This document shows positions 15,089 to 23,590 of a stretch of DNA of 30,469 nt, piece by piece (the first letter of the stretch is position 1; each line of letters opens with the position of its first letter). Origin of the DNA: CAYMJV01 sp964390545 (lineage in GTDB: Bacteria > Desulfobacterota > BSN033 > UBA1163); NCBI GenBank assembly GCA_964390545.1, contig CAYMJV010000038.1:1-30469 (forward strand). The letters are read 5' to 3'. The position numbers were made by a program, and so were the translations under genes. Below the pieces are notes generated by a model, which saw nothing but the letters and a program-made list of their open reading frames with translations, ran no database searches and was not told the origin of the DNA.

Positions 15089-16108
15089 ATGAAGAAGGCG
15101 AAGTTCGAAGGGGTGGAAAGGCTGGCCCTGTCTCATTTGCCAACTCCTCTGGAATATGCCTCCCGTTTGACCCGGATCTTGGGAGGGCCCGAGATCTGGA
15201 TCAAGAGGGATGATTTGACGGGCCTTGCCCTTGGCGGCAACAAATCAAGGAAGCTCGACTTCTTCATGGCGGACGCCCTTCGTCAAGATGCCGATTGCAT
15301 TGTCACAATGGGACCTCTTCAATCAAACCACGTGAGGCTCACGGCAGCCGCTTCGAGAGCCTGTGGCCTTGACTGCTATGCGGTCCTCCTCGGGGATCCA
15401 CCTCAATCGGCCAAAGGCAACTTCCTCTTGGACCAGATGCTGGGACTGAACTGCATCCATGTGAGCGGCTCAATGAACCAGGTACCCTTCGATTTTGTGG
15501 AGCGCAAGATTCAGGAGACAATCACCCATCTGGAGAAAGAAGGGAGGAGGCCATACCTTGTACCCACGGGTGGTATTGGACCCTTGGGGGAGCTCGGATA
15601 TTGCCTGGCGGTTGAAGAGATGGTTGAGCAAACCCAGGGGCTCGGAATTCCCTTTGAGCACGTGATCGTAACGGTGGGCTCAAGAGGAACAATCGCCGGA
15701 CTTCTGCTCGGGATTGCCAGGTTGAATCTCAGGACGAGGGTTACGGGGATTTCCGCGAACATTGAAGGAACCTGTGAATCCTTCGGAATACCACGGCCCA
15801 ATGAAATGGCTGCCGAGGCAGGGAAATTGATCGGGTTAGATCTCAAGGTACCCATGACCAATTACAAAATCTTCTACGATTATGTCGGCAAAGGATACGG
15901 CGCCCCTACGGACTCAGGGCTTGAAGCCATTAAAATGGCCGCAAGGGCTGAAGCACTCCTTCTTGACCCTGTCTATACTGGAAAAGCCATGGCTGGTCTT
16001 ATTGATTTGATTCGCAGCGGCTATTTCACAAAGAAGGATACGGTGATCTTTATCCATACCGGAGGCACTCCGGGTCTTTTTCTTGACTTGATTCACACTT
16101 TTGATTAG
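15089..16108 (+). CDS. D-cysteine desulfhydrase / cysteate sulfo-lyase-like PLP enzyme (ACC deaminase family)
   Basis: This 339-residue fold-type II PLP enzyme has its Schiff-base lysine at K52 in GGNKSRKL, the SNH loop in GPLQSNHVR (about 97-105), and a C-terminal DPVYTGKAM loop (about 302). The YT in that loop, where ACC deaminase has YE, points to D-cysteine desulfhydrase, which makes pyruvate, H2S and ammonia, or to the homologous L-cysteate sulfo-lyase. The ATG at 15089 follows GAGAGG; an in-frame ATG at 15071 has only a poor signal. The ABC solute-binding protein gene starts 46 bp downstream, so they are probably co-transcribed and the transporter may feed it. It is likely cytoplasmic. 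Substrate choice within the family is not settled by sequence. Confidence 0.85.
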   Translation: MKKAKFEGVERLALSHLPTPLEYASRLTRILGGPEIWIKRDDLTGLALGGNKSRKLDFFMADALRQDADCIVTMGPLQSNHVRLTAAASRACGLDCYAVLLGDPPQSAKGNFLLDQMLGLNCIHVSGSMNQVPFDFVERKIQETITHLEKEGRRPYLVPTGGIGPLGELGYCLAVEEMVEQTQGLGIPFEHVIVTVGSRGTIAGLLLGIARLNLRTRVTGISANIEGTCESFGIPRPNEMAAEAGKLIGLDLKVPMTNYKIFYDYVGKGYGAPTDSGLEAIKMAARAEALLLDPVYTGKAMAGLIDLIRSGYFTKKDTVIFIHTGGTPGLFLDLIHTFD

Positions 16109-16154
16109 AATCCCGTCGAGATAGATAAGCCTTTATGACAAAGGAGGAAATAAC

Positions 16155-17687
16155 ATGAAGCGACCGAAAGTTAAAATGGTTGGATTTGTTTTGATGAGCT
16201 GTCTCTTTTTCTCCGTTTTCTTCTTCGTTTGGGGGATCCAAACCGCAGAAAGCCAAACCAGAGTGAAGGTGGCCCAGGGCGCAGAGCCGACTCGATTGGA
16301 CCCTGACATGCATCGTGAGAATGTCTCAAATAATGCGATCCTCCATATTTACGATGCCCTTCTTGAAAGAAACCGGGAAGGGGACATACGGCTTGATTTG
16401 GCGGAATCCTGGCGTTTTCTGAACGACACCACTCTTGAATTCAAGCTTCGAAGGGGAATCAAATTCTCCAATGGTGAACCTTTCAATGCCCAGGTGGTTA
16501 AATACAATATCGAACGGGTGGCAGGACTTTTGCCTGGCGCCAAGAAGACCCTCAACCCACCGGGCTGGGAAAGCGTCCAGGAAGTGAGGGTTCTAGATGA
16601 TTATACGGTACAGATTATCACCAAGTACCCCAACCCCTTACTTCTGTCCCTGGCTGCACAAAAATATATGGTCCCCATAGAGTACACCAAGAAGGATAAT
16701 TTCGAGAGCCTCGCCACCAAACCCATCGGCACAGGTCCCTACGTTCTGAAGAGCTGGATGAAAGGCGGTGAACTCGTCCTGACAGCGAAAAAGGATTACT
16801 GGAAGGGCGCACCCAAGATCGATGAGGTGATCTTCAGACCCATCCCGGACGACGCCACCCGGATCGCTGAGCTGAAGGTGGGCAATGTCGACATTATCTC
16901 AAACCTGAAACCAGATAATATCAAAGAGGTTGAAGCTGAAAAACAGCTGACGGTCAAATACGCACCCAGTGCGCGGACCGCCATGATCTTCATCAACACT
17001 GAAATAGAGAAGATGAAAGACGTACGAGTCCGAAAAGCGATCAACCATGCCATGGATGTCCCTTCCCTGATCAAGAATGTTATGGGTGGAAATGCCTACA
17101 GAGTTTCAACAGTCTGTCCAAGAAATTTCGTAGGATGGGACCCTCAAGAAAAGTTCTATGACTACAATCCAGCAAAGGCAAAACAACTCCTTGCTGAAGC
17201 GGGTTTCCCCAACGGCATGGATATTACCATCCTCACCCCAAGGGGCCGATACCTAAATGATGTCCAGGCCTGCGAAGCGATTGCCGGGATGCTCACCGCT
17301 GTCGGCATCCGTACGAAAGTCAATGCCGTAGAGTTCGGGGTCTTCGCCAAGCAAACCCAGGCCCATCAGATTCCGGAGTTGATGTACGCAGCTTGGGGCA
17401 ACGCCCACTTTAATGTGCTTTATACCGTCACGGCCGTCCTCAGAAGCGGCGAAATGTTCTCCTGGTACTCCAATAAGCAGATGGACGAATTGATCGACGC
17501 AGCCAAGCAAACGGTCGACCTAAAAAAGCATGAAGATTACTTGCACAGGCTCCTTCGCCTGATGTCTGATGATCCTCCTTTTGGTTATCTCTACAACCAG
17601 AGAGACATCTACGGTGTCAACAAGCGGCTGATTTGGGAACCGCGTCCCGATGAGGATATCAATCTCTACGGAGCCACTCTGAAATAA
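16155..17687 (+). CDS. Peptide/nickel-type ABC transporter solute-binding protein (family 5), module 1
   Basis: This 510-residue periplasmic protein has a Sec signal peptide: hydrophobic core about 8-28, cleavage near 32. It has the family 5 features LAESWRFLNDTTLEFKLRRG at about 77-96, a KPIGTGPYVLKSW stretch at about 190, and a DPAKAKQLLAEAG-like segment (YNPAKAKQLLAEAG at about 337). AAAGGAGG precedes the ATG. It starts module 1 and is followed by a strong hairpin and then two permeases. Family 5 proteins bind peptides, opines, nickel chelates, sugars or amino-acid derivatives, so the ligand is open. The linked PLP enzyme and amidohydrolases suggest an amino-acid-like or amide compound. 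It carries no lipobox. Confidence 0.93.
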   Translation: MKRPKVKMVGFVLMSCLFFSVFFFVWGIQTAESQTRVKVAQGAEPTRLDPDMHRENVSNNAILHIYDALLERNREGDIRLDLAESWRFLNDTTLEFKLRRGIKFSNGEPFNAQVVKYNIERVAGLLPGAKKTLNPPGWESVQEVRVLDDYTVQIITKYPNPLLLSLAAQKYMVPIEYTKKDNFESLATKPIGTGPYVLKSWMKGGELVLTAKKDYWKGAPKIDEVIFRPIPDDATRIAELKVGNVDIISNLKPDNIKEVEAEKQLTVKYAPSARTAMIFINTEIEKMKDVRVRKAINHAMDVPSLIKNVMGGNAYRVSTVCPRNFVGWDPQEKFYDYNPAKAKQLLAEAGFPNGMDITILTPRGRYLNDVQACEAIAGMLTAVGIRTKVNAVEFGVFAKQTQAHQIPELMYAAWGNAHFNVLYTVTAVLRSGEMFSWYSNKQMDELIDAAKQTVDLKKHEDYLHRLLRLMSDDPPFGYLYNQRDIYGVNKRLIWEPRPDEDINLYGATLK

Positions 17688-17706
17688 AAATAATTGGAAA
17701 GGGGAG

Positions 17707-17739
17707 AGAGGGAGGTTCAAACCCGACCTCCCTCTTTTT
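17707..17739 (+). terminator. Intra-operon terminator or attenuator hairpin
   Basis: AGAGGGAGGT (17707-17716) pairs perfectly with ACCTCCCTCT (17726-17735) across a 9-base loop and runs into TTTTT (17735-17739). It lies between the binding-protein gene and the first permease, whose ATG follows 6 nt later. Partial termination here would give far more binding protein than permease, as is common in ABC import operons. Confidence 0.8.
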
Positions 17740-17745
17740 GTTTCG

Positions 17746-18678
17746 ATGTCCGGTTACCTGACCAGGAGATTTCTTCATTCGATTATCATCATCATTGGCA
17801 TTTCCATTGCGGTCTTTGTCATCTCGCGCTTCACAGGAGATCCTGTAAGCATCATGGTTGGCCCTGATACTTCGAATGCAGACCGCGCCGTCATCAGGAA
17901 AGAACTCGGTCTGGATCAACCCATCCCAGTCCAGTATCTTTTCTTTTTGAAAGGAGCCCTCCAGGGCAATTTCGGGAAATCGATCCGGTATGAAGAGCCA
18001 GCCTTCCGTCTGGTTCTCCAAAGGATACCTGCAACGAGTCGCCTCATCTTCTTTACTCTGCTTTGGGCTCTTGTCTTTTCCATCCCGATTGGCATCCTCT
18101 CCGCCATCAAGCGGAACAGCTTCTTTGATGTGGTTGGCATGACCTTCACTTTTCTCGGGCAATCGATCCCTAGCTTCTGGCTGGGGATCATGCTGATCAT
18201 GACCGTGGGTGTCTATTTTCGTCTCCTCCCCATCTCCGGGTATGGCGATGGTGACATCGCACATATCATCATGCCCTCTCTCACCCTGGGAGCTTTCGAA
18301 ATGGCCTCTTTTGCGAGAATCACTCGATCGAGCATGTTGGAGGTCCTGAATATGGATTACGTCCAGACAGCGCGGGCAAAGGGGCTTAGCGAATTGATCG
18401 TTGTGGTCAAACATTCACTCAGGAACGCCCTCATCCCGATTGTGACGATCCTCGGTCTCCACATCGCCCTGCTGATGGGCGGTGCCGTCATCACCGAGCA
18501 AATCTTTGCTTATCCGGGTATCGGCTGGTTGGCCGTCCAGTCCATCTACAACCGAGATTTCCCCGTGATTCAAGCCATCGTTATGACGGTCTCGATTGGC
18601 ATTGTAGCTACGAATTTTGCGATAGATATCGTTTACACGCTTATCGATCCGAGGATCCGGTATGTTCGAGAGAAGTAA
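17746..18678 (+). CDS. Peptide-type ABC transporter permease (DppB family), module 1
   Basis: This 310-residue inner-membrane protein has six predicted membrane segments and starts MSGYLTRRF, as is usual for DppB. The ATPase-docking EAA loop is in ARAKGLSELIVVVKHSLRNA at about 208-227. It ends TLIDPRIRYV, a typical DppB end. No Shine-Dalgarno lies in the 6 nt between the terminator T-run and the ATG, so initiation may depend on the hairpin being opened. It overlaps the next permease gene by 17 bp. It forms the membrane pore with the DppC-type partner. Confidence 0.92.
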   Translation: MSGYLTRRFLHSIIIIIGISIAVFVISRFTGDPVSIMVGPDTSNADRAVIRKELGLDQPIPVQYLFFLKGALQGNFGKSIRYEEPAFRLVLQRIPATSRLIFFTLLWALVFSIPIGILSAIKRNSFFDVVGMTFTFLGQSIPSFWLGIMLIMTVGVYFRLLPISGYGDGDIAHIIMPSLTLGAFEMASFARITRSSMLEVLNMDYVQTARAKGLSELIVVVKHSLRNALIPIVTILGLHIALLMGGAVITEQIFAYPGIGWLAVQSIYNRDFPVIQAIVMTVSIGIVATNFAIDIVYTLIDPRIRYVREK

Positions 18679-19522
18679 TGTCTTCAGAAAGATGCGGAAG
18701 AATAAGATGATCCTCGTCAGCAGCATCCTGCTGGCGATCACCATTTTTTGCGGTGCCTTTGCAAATCTTATCGCACCCTTTAGCCCTTATGAACAGGTGC
18801 TTGAAAACAAACTCAAGCCCCCCCTCTCGAAAAGCGGAGATCAGCGGATCCATCTGCTGGGGACGGATCACTTAGGCCGCGATGTTCTGACTCGCATCCT
18901 CTATGGGATCCGGCTGTCTCTGATCATTGGAATCCTGGCCGTGACCATTTCTGCCTGTTTTGGCGTCATCCTCGGCCTCATTGCAGGTTATTACGGAGGG
19001 GCCTTTGATGATGTGATCATGCGTATGGCCGACGTCCAGCTCGCCATCCCTCTCATTCTTTTGGCCATATTGATCATCGTCGTTCTCGGGAGCAGTATCA
19101 ACGTGCTCATCCTGGTCATAGGATTCACCCAGTGGATGGCCTATGCTCGCGTGGTGAGAGGAGAGACGCTCTCCTTGCGGGAGAAGGATTTTATCACCTC
19201 TGCCCGCGCCATCGGTGCTCGTGACCTGCGGATCATCCTCCACTACATCTTCCCGAATACGCTTTCCTCGCTCATGGTGTTGATCACCTTGAATATCGCC
19301 ACCGTGATCGTCCTTGAGGCCGGGCTGAGCTTCCTGGGGCTGGGAGTTCAGCCTCCAGACCCTTCCCTCGGCACCATGCTGAGCGAGAGCAAGGACTATC
19401 TGAACCGGGCATGGTGGTTCAACACCTTTCCGGGGCTGACCATTATGATGATCATCCTGGCCATCAATCTTTTTGGAGACGGTCTCCGGGATGTTCTCGA
19501 TCCCCGTTTGGAAAATTATTAG
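18662..19522 (+). CDS. Peptide-type ABC transporter permease (DppC family), module 1
   Basis: This 286-residue inner-membrane protein has an N-terminal DppC segment (RKNKMILVSSILLAI) and the conserved LGTDHLGRDVLTRILYG motif at about 64-80. The EAA loop is in SARAIGARDLRIILHYIFPN at about 179-198. It ends GDGLRDVLDPRLENY, the full-length family tail. GAGG precedes the ATG, which lies 17 bp inside the upstream permease gene, implying translational coupling. No ATPase follows on this strand; the nearest pair is inverted beyond the creatininase genes. Confidence 0.92.
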   Translation: MFERSNVFRKMRKNKMILVSSILLAITIFCGAFANLIAPFSPYEQVLENKLKPPLSKSGDQRIHLLGTDHLGRDVLTRILYGIRLSLIIGILAVTISACFGVILGLIAGYYGGAFDDVIMRMADVQLAIPLILLAILIIVVLGSSINVLILVIGFTQWMAYARVVRGETLSLREKDFITSARAIGARDLRIILHYIFPNTLSSLMVLITLNIATVIVLEAGLSFLGLGVQPPDPSLGTMLSESKDYLNRAWWFNTFPGLTIMMIILAINLFGDGLRDVLDPRLENY

Positions 19523-19620
19523 AAACTCACCACTCTAGTTCTATGAACGCCGAAGACCCTGACACGAATGCTTCGGAACCTTTACAATGCGGACTTCATA
19601 TGTTTTATTGATGAGAAAGC

Positions 19621-19668
19621 CCCCTCACCCTCCCCTCTCCCCGTTGGGGAGAGGGATGGGGTGAGGGG
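19621..19668. repeat. CCCCTCACCC-type long hairpin repeat, copy 3
   Basis: This 48-bp inverted repeat runs from CCCCTCACCCTCCCCTCTCC to GAGGGATGGGGTGAGGGG around a GTT centre. It lies between the module 1 permeases and the first creatininase-family gene and may end or stabilise the permease message. It belongs to the same family as the copies at 7151 and 14331. Confidence 0.8.
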
Positions 19669-19692
19669 AAATACATAAAAAGGAGTTTACTC

Positions 19693-20472
19693 ATGAGCGA
19701 AACGGTTTTAATGGAAGAAATGACTTGGAGACAGATTAAAGAGGCAATCCAGCAGGGCAAGGATACGGCCATTCTCGTCTCCGGCTCCATTGAGCAGCAT
19801 GGTCCTCACCTGCCCACGGCCACGGATACGATCATCGGCTATGCGACGGCCGAGGCAGTTGCCAGGAAATTGGGGAACGCCCTGGTGGCACCTCTGATTC
19901 GACCTGCTCTGTCCAGGCATCACATCGATTTCCCAGGAACCATTGCGCTCCGCCTGGAGACCTTTGTGAAGGTCCTGGAGGAATACTGCTTCTGCCTCCG
20001 CGCCCATGGGTTCAAGAAGATTGTCCTCTTCGTGTCTCATGGAGGAAACTCCGATGCCTTGAGGGCCTTTGTGCCGAGCATCGCCAAGAAAGTCGGCCCG
20101 GACCTCCAACTCCTGGCCGTTCAGTCGGTCGAGAAGCATATTAAGGCTTTTCAGGAATTCTTGAAAACAAAAGGGATCACGATCCAGCGGGCAGGCGTCC
20201 ACGCAGCCTTCAGCGAGACTTCGGTGATGCTCGCGCTTCGACCCGATCTGGTCGCCATGGATAAAGCCAAGCCCGGGTTAACAGAGGAAGCGTTCTATCG
20301 ACCCGAGAATCTTGAAAAGTCTAAAATCGCCTCTTTCATTCATGGCGTGAAGTCCCAATCCAGCATCGGCGTGCTGGGAGACCCAACCGGATCAGATGCA
20401 ACCGTGGGGAAAGAGATTTTCGAGCGGCATGCCAACGATATTGTCGAAGAAATAAGGAACAATCTGGCATAG
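19693..20472 (+). CDS. Creatininase-family metal-dependent amidohydrolase, first of a tandem pair
   Basis: This 259-residue protein belongs to the creatininase/MftE superfamily of two-metal amidohydrolases. Metal-site residues visible are E34, H36 and D45 in GSIEQHGPHLPTATD, H116 in SHGGN, and E175 in AGVHAAFSETS. The H-G-G-N form differs from the H-x-E of true creatininase, so creatinine is not necessarily the substrate. The family also opens cyclic amides and trims peptides or formamides. AAGGAG precedes the ATG. It is cytoplasmic. It sits between module 1 permeases and a homologous gene that begins 12 bp after its stop. Confidence 0.88.
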   Translation: MSETVLMEEMTWRQIKEAIQQGKDTAILVSGSIEQHGPHLPTATDTIIGYATAEAVARKLGNALVAPLIRPALSRHHIDFPGTIALRLETFVKVLEEYCFCLRAHGFKKIVLFVSHGGNSDALRAFVPSIAKKVGPDLQLLAVQSVEKHIKAFQEFLKTKGITIQRAGVHAAFSETSVMLALRPDLVAMDKAKPGLTEEAFYRPENLEKSKIASFIHGVKSQSSIGVLGDPTGSDATVGKEIFERHANDIVEEIRNNLA

Positions 20473-20484
20473 AAGGAGGATCTT

Positions 20485-21276
20485 GTGGAAGAGAGAGTCT
20501 TAATGGAAGAGATGAGTTGGGTTGAGATAAAGGATGCCATCGAGAGAGGAAAGACCACGGTATTGGTCATCTCCGGTTCCATAGAACAGCATGGACCCCA
20601 TCTTCCGACAGGGACGGATACTTACTTAGCATACGAGGTTGGCCAACGGGCTGCCCGGCGGCTTGGCTATGCTCTCGTGGCTTCTGTCGTTCGTCCCGCC
20701 CTTTCTGAACATCATATGGGTTTTCCCGGATCCTTCACCCTGACCTGGGAGACCTTCAAGGACGTGCTAGAAGATTATTGTGATAGCCTGGCGAGGTACG
20801 GGTTTAAAGATATCGTCCTCATGAGTTCCCATGGAGGAAACAATGCGGTTCTGAAGGCCATCACACCGGATCTTGCCAAGAAGCTGTACGGAAGAGTCAA
20901 TATCCACCTCGTTCTTCGTACAGAAAAGGGCATGGCACAGACGGCCGCCTTTTTAAAGGAAAAGGGAATATCGCCTGAAAAAGCAGGAGTCCATTCTGGT
21001 TATGATGAAACCTCCGAGATGCTGGTTGCAAAACCCCATCTCGTCAAGATGGAATTCGCTGAGAAGGGGCAGGTGGAAGAGGCCCTTTACCGACCCGAAA
21101 ACATACCGCGTTTCCAGATCGATTCCTTTATTCATGGGGTGCAGCATTTTTCTGAGAACGGGGTTCTTGGAGACCCCCGTGGCGCGAACGGAGAGATCGG
21201 AAAAGAATTGATAGAGCTAGGCGTGAATGCGATTTGTGAAGAAATCAATCGGGCTGTGGGAAAGGATAAGAAATGA
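20485..21276 (+). CDS. Creatininase-family metal-dependent amidohydrolase, second of a tandem pair
   Basis: This 263-residue homologue of the preceding gene has the same metal residues at the same positions (E34, H36, D45, H116, E175 in AGVHSGYDETS). I use the GTG start at 20485, which is preceded by AAGGAGG with ideal spacing. The two proteins share the GSIEQHGPHLPT and SHGGN blocks and the FIHGV...GVLGDP tail but diverge between them. That fits an old duplication with separate substrates or a hetero-oligomer. They are clearly co-transcribed. Confidence 0.88.
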   Translation: MEERVLMEEMSWVEIKDAIERGKTTVLVISGSIEQHGPHLPTGTDTYLAYEVGQRAARRLGYALVASVVRPALSEHHMGFPGSFTLTWETFKDVLEDYCDSLARYGFKDIVLMSSHGGNNAVLKAITPDLAKKLYGRVNIHLVLRTEKGMAQTAAFLKEKGISPEKAGVHSGYDETSEMLVAKPHLVKMEFAEKGQVEEALYRPENIPRFQIDSFIHGVQHFSENGVLGDPRGANGEIGKELIELGVNAICEEINRAVGKDKK

Positions 21277-21346
21277 ATCTCACGAAGGAGCGATGCCACA
21301 TGCTACTGTAGTAAATCTGACACTTCTTTACATTAATCTCGACGCC

Positions 21347-21411
21347 GTCATTCCCGCGAAAGCGGGAATCCAGCCAAGAGACACTGGATTCCGGGTCAAG
21401 CCCGGAATGAC
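21347..21411. repeat. GTCATTCCCGCGAAAGCGGGAATCC-type palindromic repeat
   Basis: A GTCATTCCCGCGAAAGCGGG arm and a CCGGGTCAAGCCCGGAATGAC arm face each other around CCAGCCAAGAGACACTGG, making a 65-bp composite palindrome. It is a very widespread intergenic repeat type. It lies in the convergent spacer between the creatininase pair and the inverted ATPase pair, where it could terminate both transcripts. Confidence 0.85.
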
Positions 21412-21461
21412 AATGAAAGGCACTTCTGATTGACTACGTTACCTTCCCTTCCTTCGGGTTT

Positions 21462-22433
21462 CTATTCGTAGAGAAAACAGCTCACAAAGTGATTCGGCCT
21501 CAGTTCTCGCAGAATTGGACTTTCCTCCCGACATCGATCGAAAGCCTTTGGACAACGGGTATGGAAATGGCATCCGGGAGGGGGCGTGATGGGACTGGGC
21601 ACGTCTCCAGCCAGTATGATTCGCTCCTTTTTTTGATCCGGATCAGGAATGGGGGAGGCCGCCAGAAGGGCCCGTGTGTAGGGATGCATGGCCTCTTCAA
21701 AGATCATCTGGGTTGGGGAGAGCTCCACAATCTTTCCAAGATACATGACCGCAATTCGACTGCAGAGATGTTGAATGACCAGTAGGTCATGAGAGATGAA
21801 TAAGTAGGCAAGGCCATATTTTTTTTGAAGTTCTTGCAGCAGGTTGATCACCTGGGCTTGAATTGACACGTCGAGCGCTGAGACGGGTTCGTCGCACACT
21901 AAGAATTTCGGATTGAGGGCCAGAGCCCTTGCGATCCCAATACGCTGTCTCTGCCCTCCTGAGAATTCGTGAGGATATCGGTCAAGGTGCTCTTCTTGCA
22001 GCCCCACATCTTTGATGAGCTCCATCACCCGGGCTTTCCGGAATCGCGCATCCCCCTTCTTGTGGATGATCAAGGGCTCCACGATCAGTTGAGAGACCGT
22101 ATATCTCGGATTCAGTGAAGAGTAAGGGTCCTGAAAGATAATCTGCATTTTCTCCCGGAGAAGTCGAAGTTCTTCTTTGTCGAGCTTCAGGATATCTTGC
22201 CCATTGTAGATAACCGTTCCCTCGGTCGGTTCTTCGAGACGCAGAAGAAGGCGGCCGAGCGTCGATTTTCCGCAGCCGCTCTCACCGACCAAACCAAGAG
22301 TCTCCTTCTCCTGGATCGTCAGACTGACACCGTCCACGGCCTTTACGCTTCCGACTGCTTTTCCGAGGAGGCCCTGACGGATCGGATAAAACTTTCTTAG
22401 GTTGCTCACCTCTACCAGATTCGATACACTCAT
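21462..22433 (-). CDS. Peptide-type ABC transporter ATPase (DppF/OppF family), module 1
   Basis: This 323-residue cytoplasmic ATPase has Walker A GESGCGKST (50-58), Q-loop Q101, signature FSGGQ (157-161), Walker B LVCDEP (178-183) and switch H215. A C-terminal oligopeptide/dipeptide extension carries CHFHTRCPKAFDRC, a cysteine set that in relatives can bind an iron-sulfur cluster. AAGGAAAGG precedes the ATG. Its start lies 9 bp after the stop of the DppD-type gene. It should power the module 1 permeases even though it is on the opposite strand. Confidence 0.93.
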   Translation of the reverse strand: MSVSNLVEVSNLRKFYPIRQGLLGKAVGSVKAVDGVSLTIQEKETLGLVGESGCGKSTLGRLLLRLEEPTEGTVIYNGQDILKLDKEELRLLREKMQIIFQDPYSSLNPRYTVSQLIVEPLIIHKKGDARFRKARVMELIKDVGLQEEHLDRYPHEFSGGQRQRIGIARALALNPKFLVCDEPVSALDVSIQAQVINLLQELQKKYGLAYLFISHDLLVIQHLCSRIAVMYLGKIVELSPTQMIFEEAMHPYTRALLAASPIPDPDQKKERIILAGDVPSPITPPPGCHFHTRCPKAFDRCREESPILRELRPNHFVSCFLYE

Positions 22434-22442
22434 CGCCTTTCC

Positions 22443-23423
22443 TTAGGCTTCGAAGAAGAAACAGCGGCATCGATGCCCTGGAGCTACCTCAACAAAAGGT
22501 GGTTCTTCATTTTGGCATGGGTTCGACACCCTGTTGCACCGGTCACTGAATTTGCACCCCTTTGGAAGGTGCATCAAGCTTGGAACCACACCGGCGATCG
22601 TCTCTAAAGGCTTCCCCTTTCGTTCGAGCAGGTCCGGTCGCGGGACAGAATTCAACAGTCCAACCGTATAGGGGTGTATGGGATGATGAAAGAGCTCATG
22701 AACCTCTGCTTGTTCGACCATTTTGCCTGCATACATAACCGCCACGTATTGGGCCATTTCAGCGATGACACCGAGATTGTGTGTGATCAGGATGATCGAC
22801 GTCCCTGTCTCCTCCTTGAGTTTAAGCATCAGGTCCAGAATCTGGGCTTGGATGGTGACGTCAAGGGCAGTCGTGGGCTCATCGGCAATCATCAGATTCG
22901 GTCTGCATGAGATAGCCATGGCAATCATCACCCGTTGTCTCATCCCGCCACTTAATTGATGGGGATAGTCCCCTACCCTCTTTTCAGGGGATGGTATTCC
23001 AACCATTCTTAACATTTCGATGGAGCGGTTGAGTGCCTCTTTCCTTGAAAAACCTTGATGGAGTCGGAACGATTCCGAGATCTGATCGCCTACCTTGAAC
23101 ACGGGGTTCAGTGAGGTCATTGGTTCCTGAAAGATCATGGATATCTTATTCCCTCTGATCTTCCTCATTTCGGAGATCGCCACTCTCAGCAGATCCTGCC
23201 CCTCGAAGACGATTTCGCCAGTCTCTATTTTCCCGGGTGGGCATTTGACCAGCCGCATCACGGAAAGCGCGGTCACACTTTTTCCGCATCCTGATTCTCC
23301 AACAATGCCCAGGATATCTCCTTGGTTCACGTCCAAATCCAGATCGTCGACAGCCTTGGCAACTCCAAGGTGGGTATGGAAATAAGTCTTTAACCCTTTA
23401 ATCCGTAACAGTTCTTTTTCCAT
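22443..23423 (-). CDS. Peptide-type ABC transporter ATPase (DppD/OppD family), module 1
   Basis: This 326-residue ATPase has Walker A GESGCGKS at about 42-49, Q-loop Q99, signature LSGGM (157-161), Walker B MIADEP and H215 in THNLG. The C-terminal extension has CKFSDRCNRVSNPC. It is first in a two-gene minus-strand unit with the DppF-type gene. The ATG lacks a clear Shine-Dalgarno. A candidate promoter lies 68 bp upstream. It is very similar to the second DppD-type ATPase near the right end of the window, including long near-identical stretches of DNA, so the two modules are probably duplicates. Confidence 0.93.
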   Translation of the reverse strand: MEKELLRIKGLKTYFHTHLGVAKAVDDLDLDVNQGDILGIVGESGCGKSVTALSVMRLVKCPPGKIETGEIVFEGQDLLRVAISEMRKIRGNKISMIFQEPMTSLNPVFKVGDQISESFRLHQGFSRKEALNRSIEMLRMVGIPSPEKRVGDYPHQLSGGMRQRVMIAMAISCRPNLMIADEPTTALDVTIQAQILDLMLKLKEETGTSIILITHNLGVIAEMAQYVAVMYAGKMVEQAEVHELFHHPIHPYTVGLLNSVPRPDLLERKGKPLETIAGVVPSLMHLPKGCKFSDRCNRVSNPCQNEEPPFVEVAPGHRCRCFFFEA

Positions 23424-23490
23424 TATTTTGTCGAAGCTTATCTCATTCCATCTCTGAAGTACGATCTGTTACTTGATCTCCAATAGACGG

Positions 23491-23519
23491 ATAGTACCAA
23501 AAAGTATTTGGTTTTTCAA
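23491..23519 (-). promoter_or_regulatory. Candidate promoter and operator for the module 1 ATPase pair
   Basis: On the minus strand TTGAAA (23519-23514) and TACTAT (23496-23491) are 17 bases apart. The spacer is almost exactly filled by the palindrome ACCAAAAAGTATTTGGT (23496-23512; six-base arms). A repressor bound there would block the promoter. It lies 68 bp upstream of the DppD-type start. Confidence 0.45.
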
Positions 23520-23561
23520 TTGAGGTATATAAACTCTTAATGATAGACCCATCCGTTTTTC

Positions 23562-23590
23562 TTGACAATTGTCACTTGGGAGTTGATAAT
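23562..23590 (+). promoter_or_regulatory. Candidate sigma-70 promoter and operator for module 2
   Basis: A perfect -35 TTGACA (23562-23567) and a near-perfect -10 GATAAT (23585-23590) are 17 bases apart. A perfect 12-bp palindrome TGACAATTGTCA (23563-23574) overlaps the -35, as expected for a repressor site. The solute-binding protein gene starts at 23737, giving a leader of roughly 140 nt. Confidence 0.65.

Noticed and set aside
15089..16108. ACC deaminase
   Set aside because: The active-site loop reads DPVYTGKAM instead of the YE-containing form of ACC deaminase.
17659..18414. 251-codon minus-strand open frame
   Set aside because: It is antisense to the DppB-type permease. Its high content of charged residues mirrors the hydrophobic codons of the real gene.
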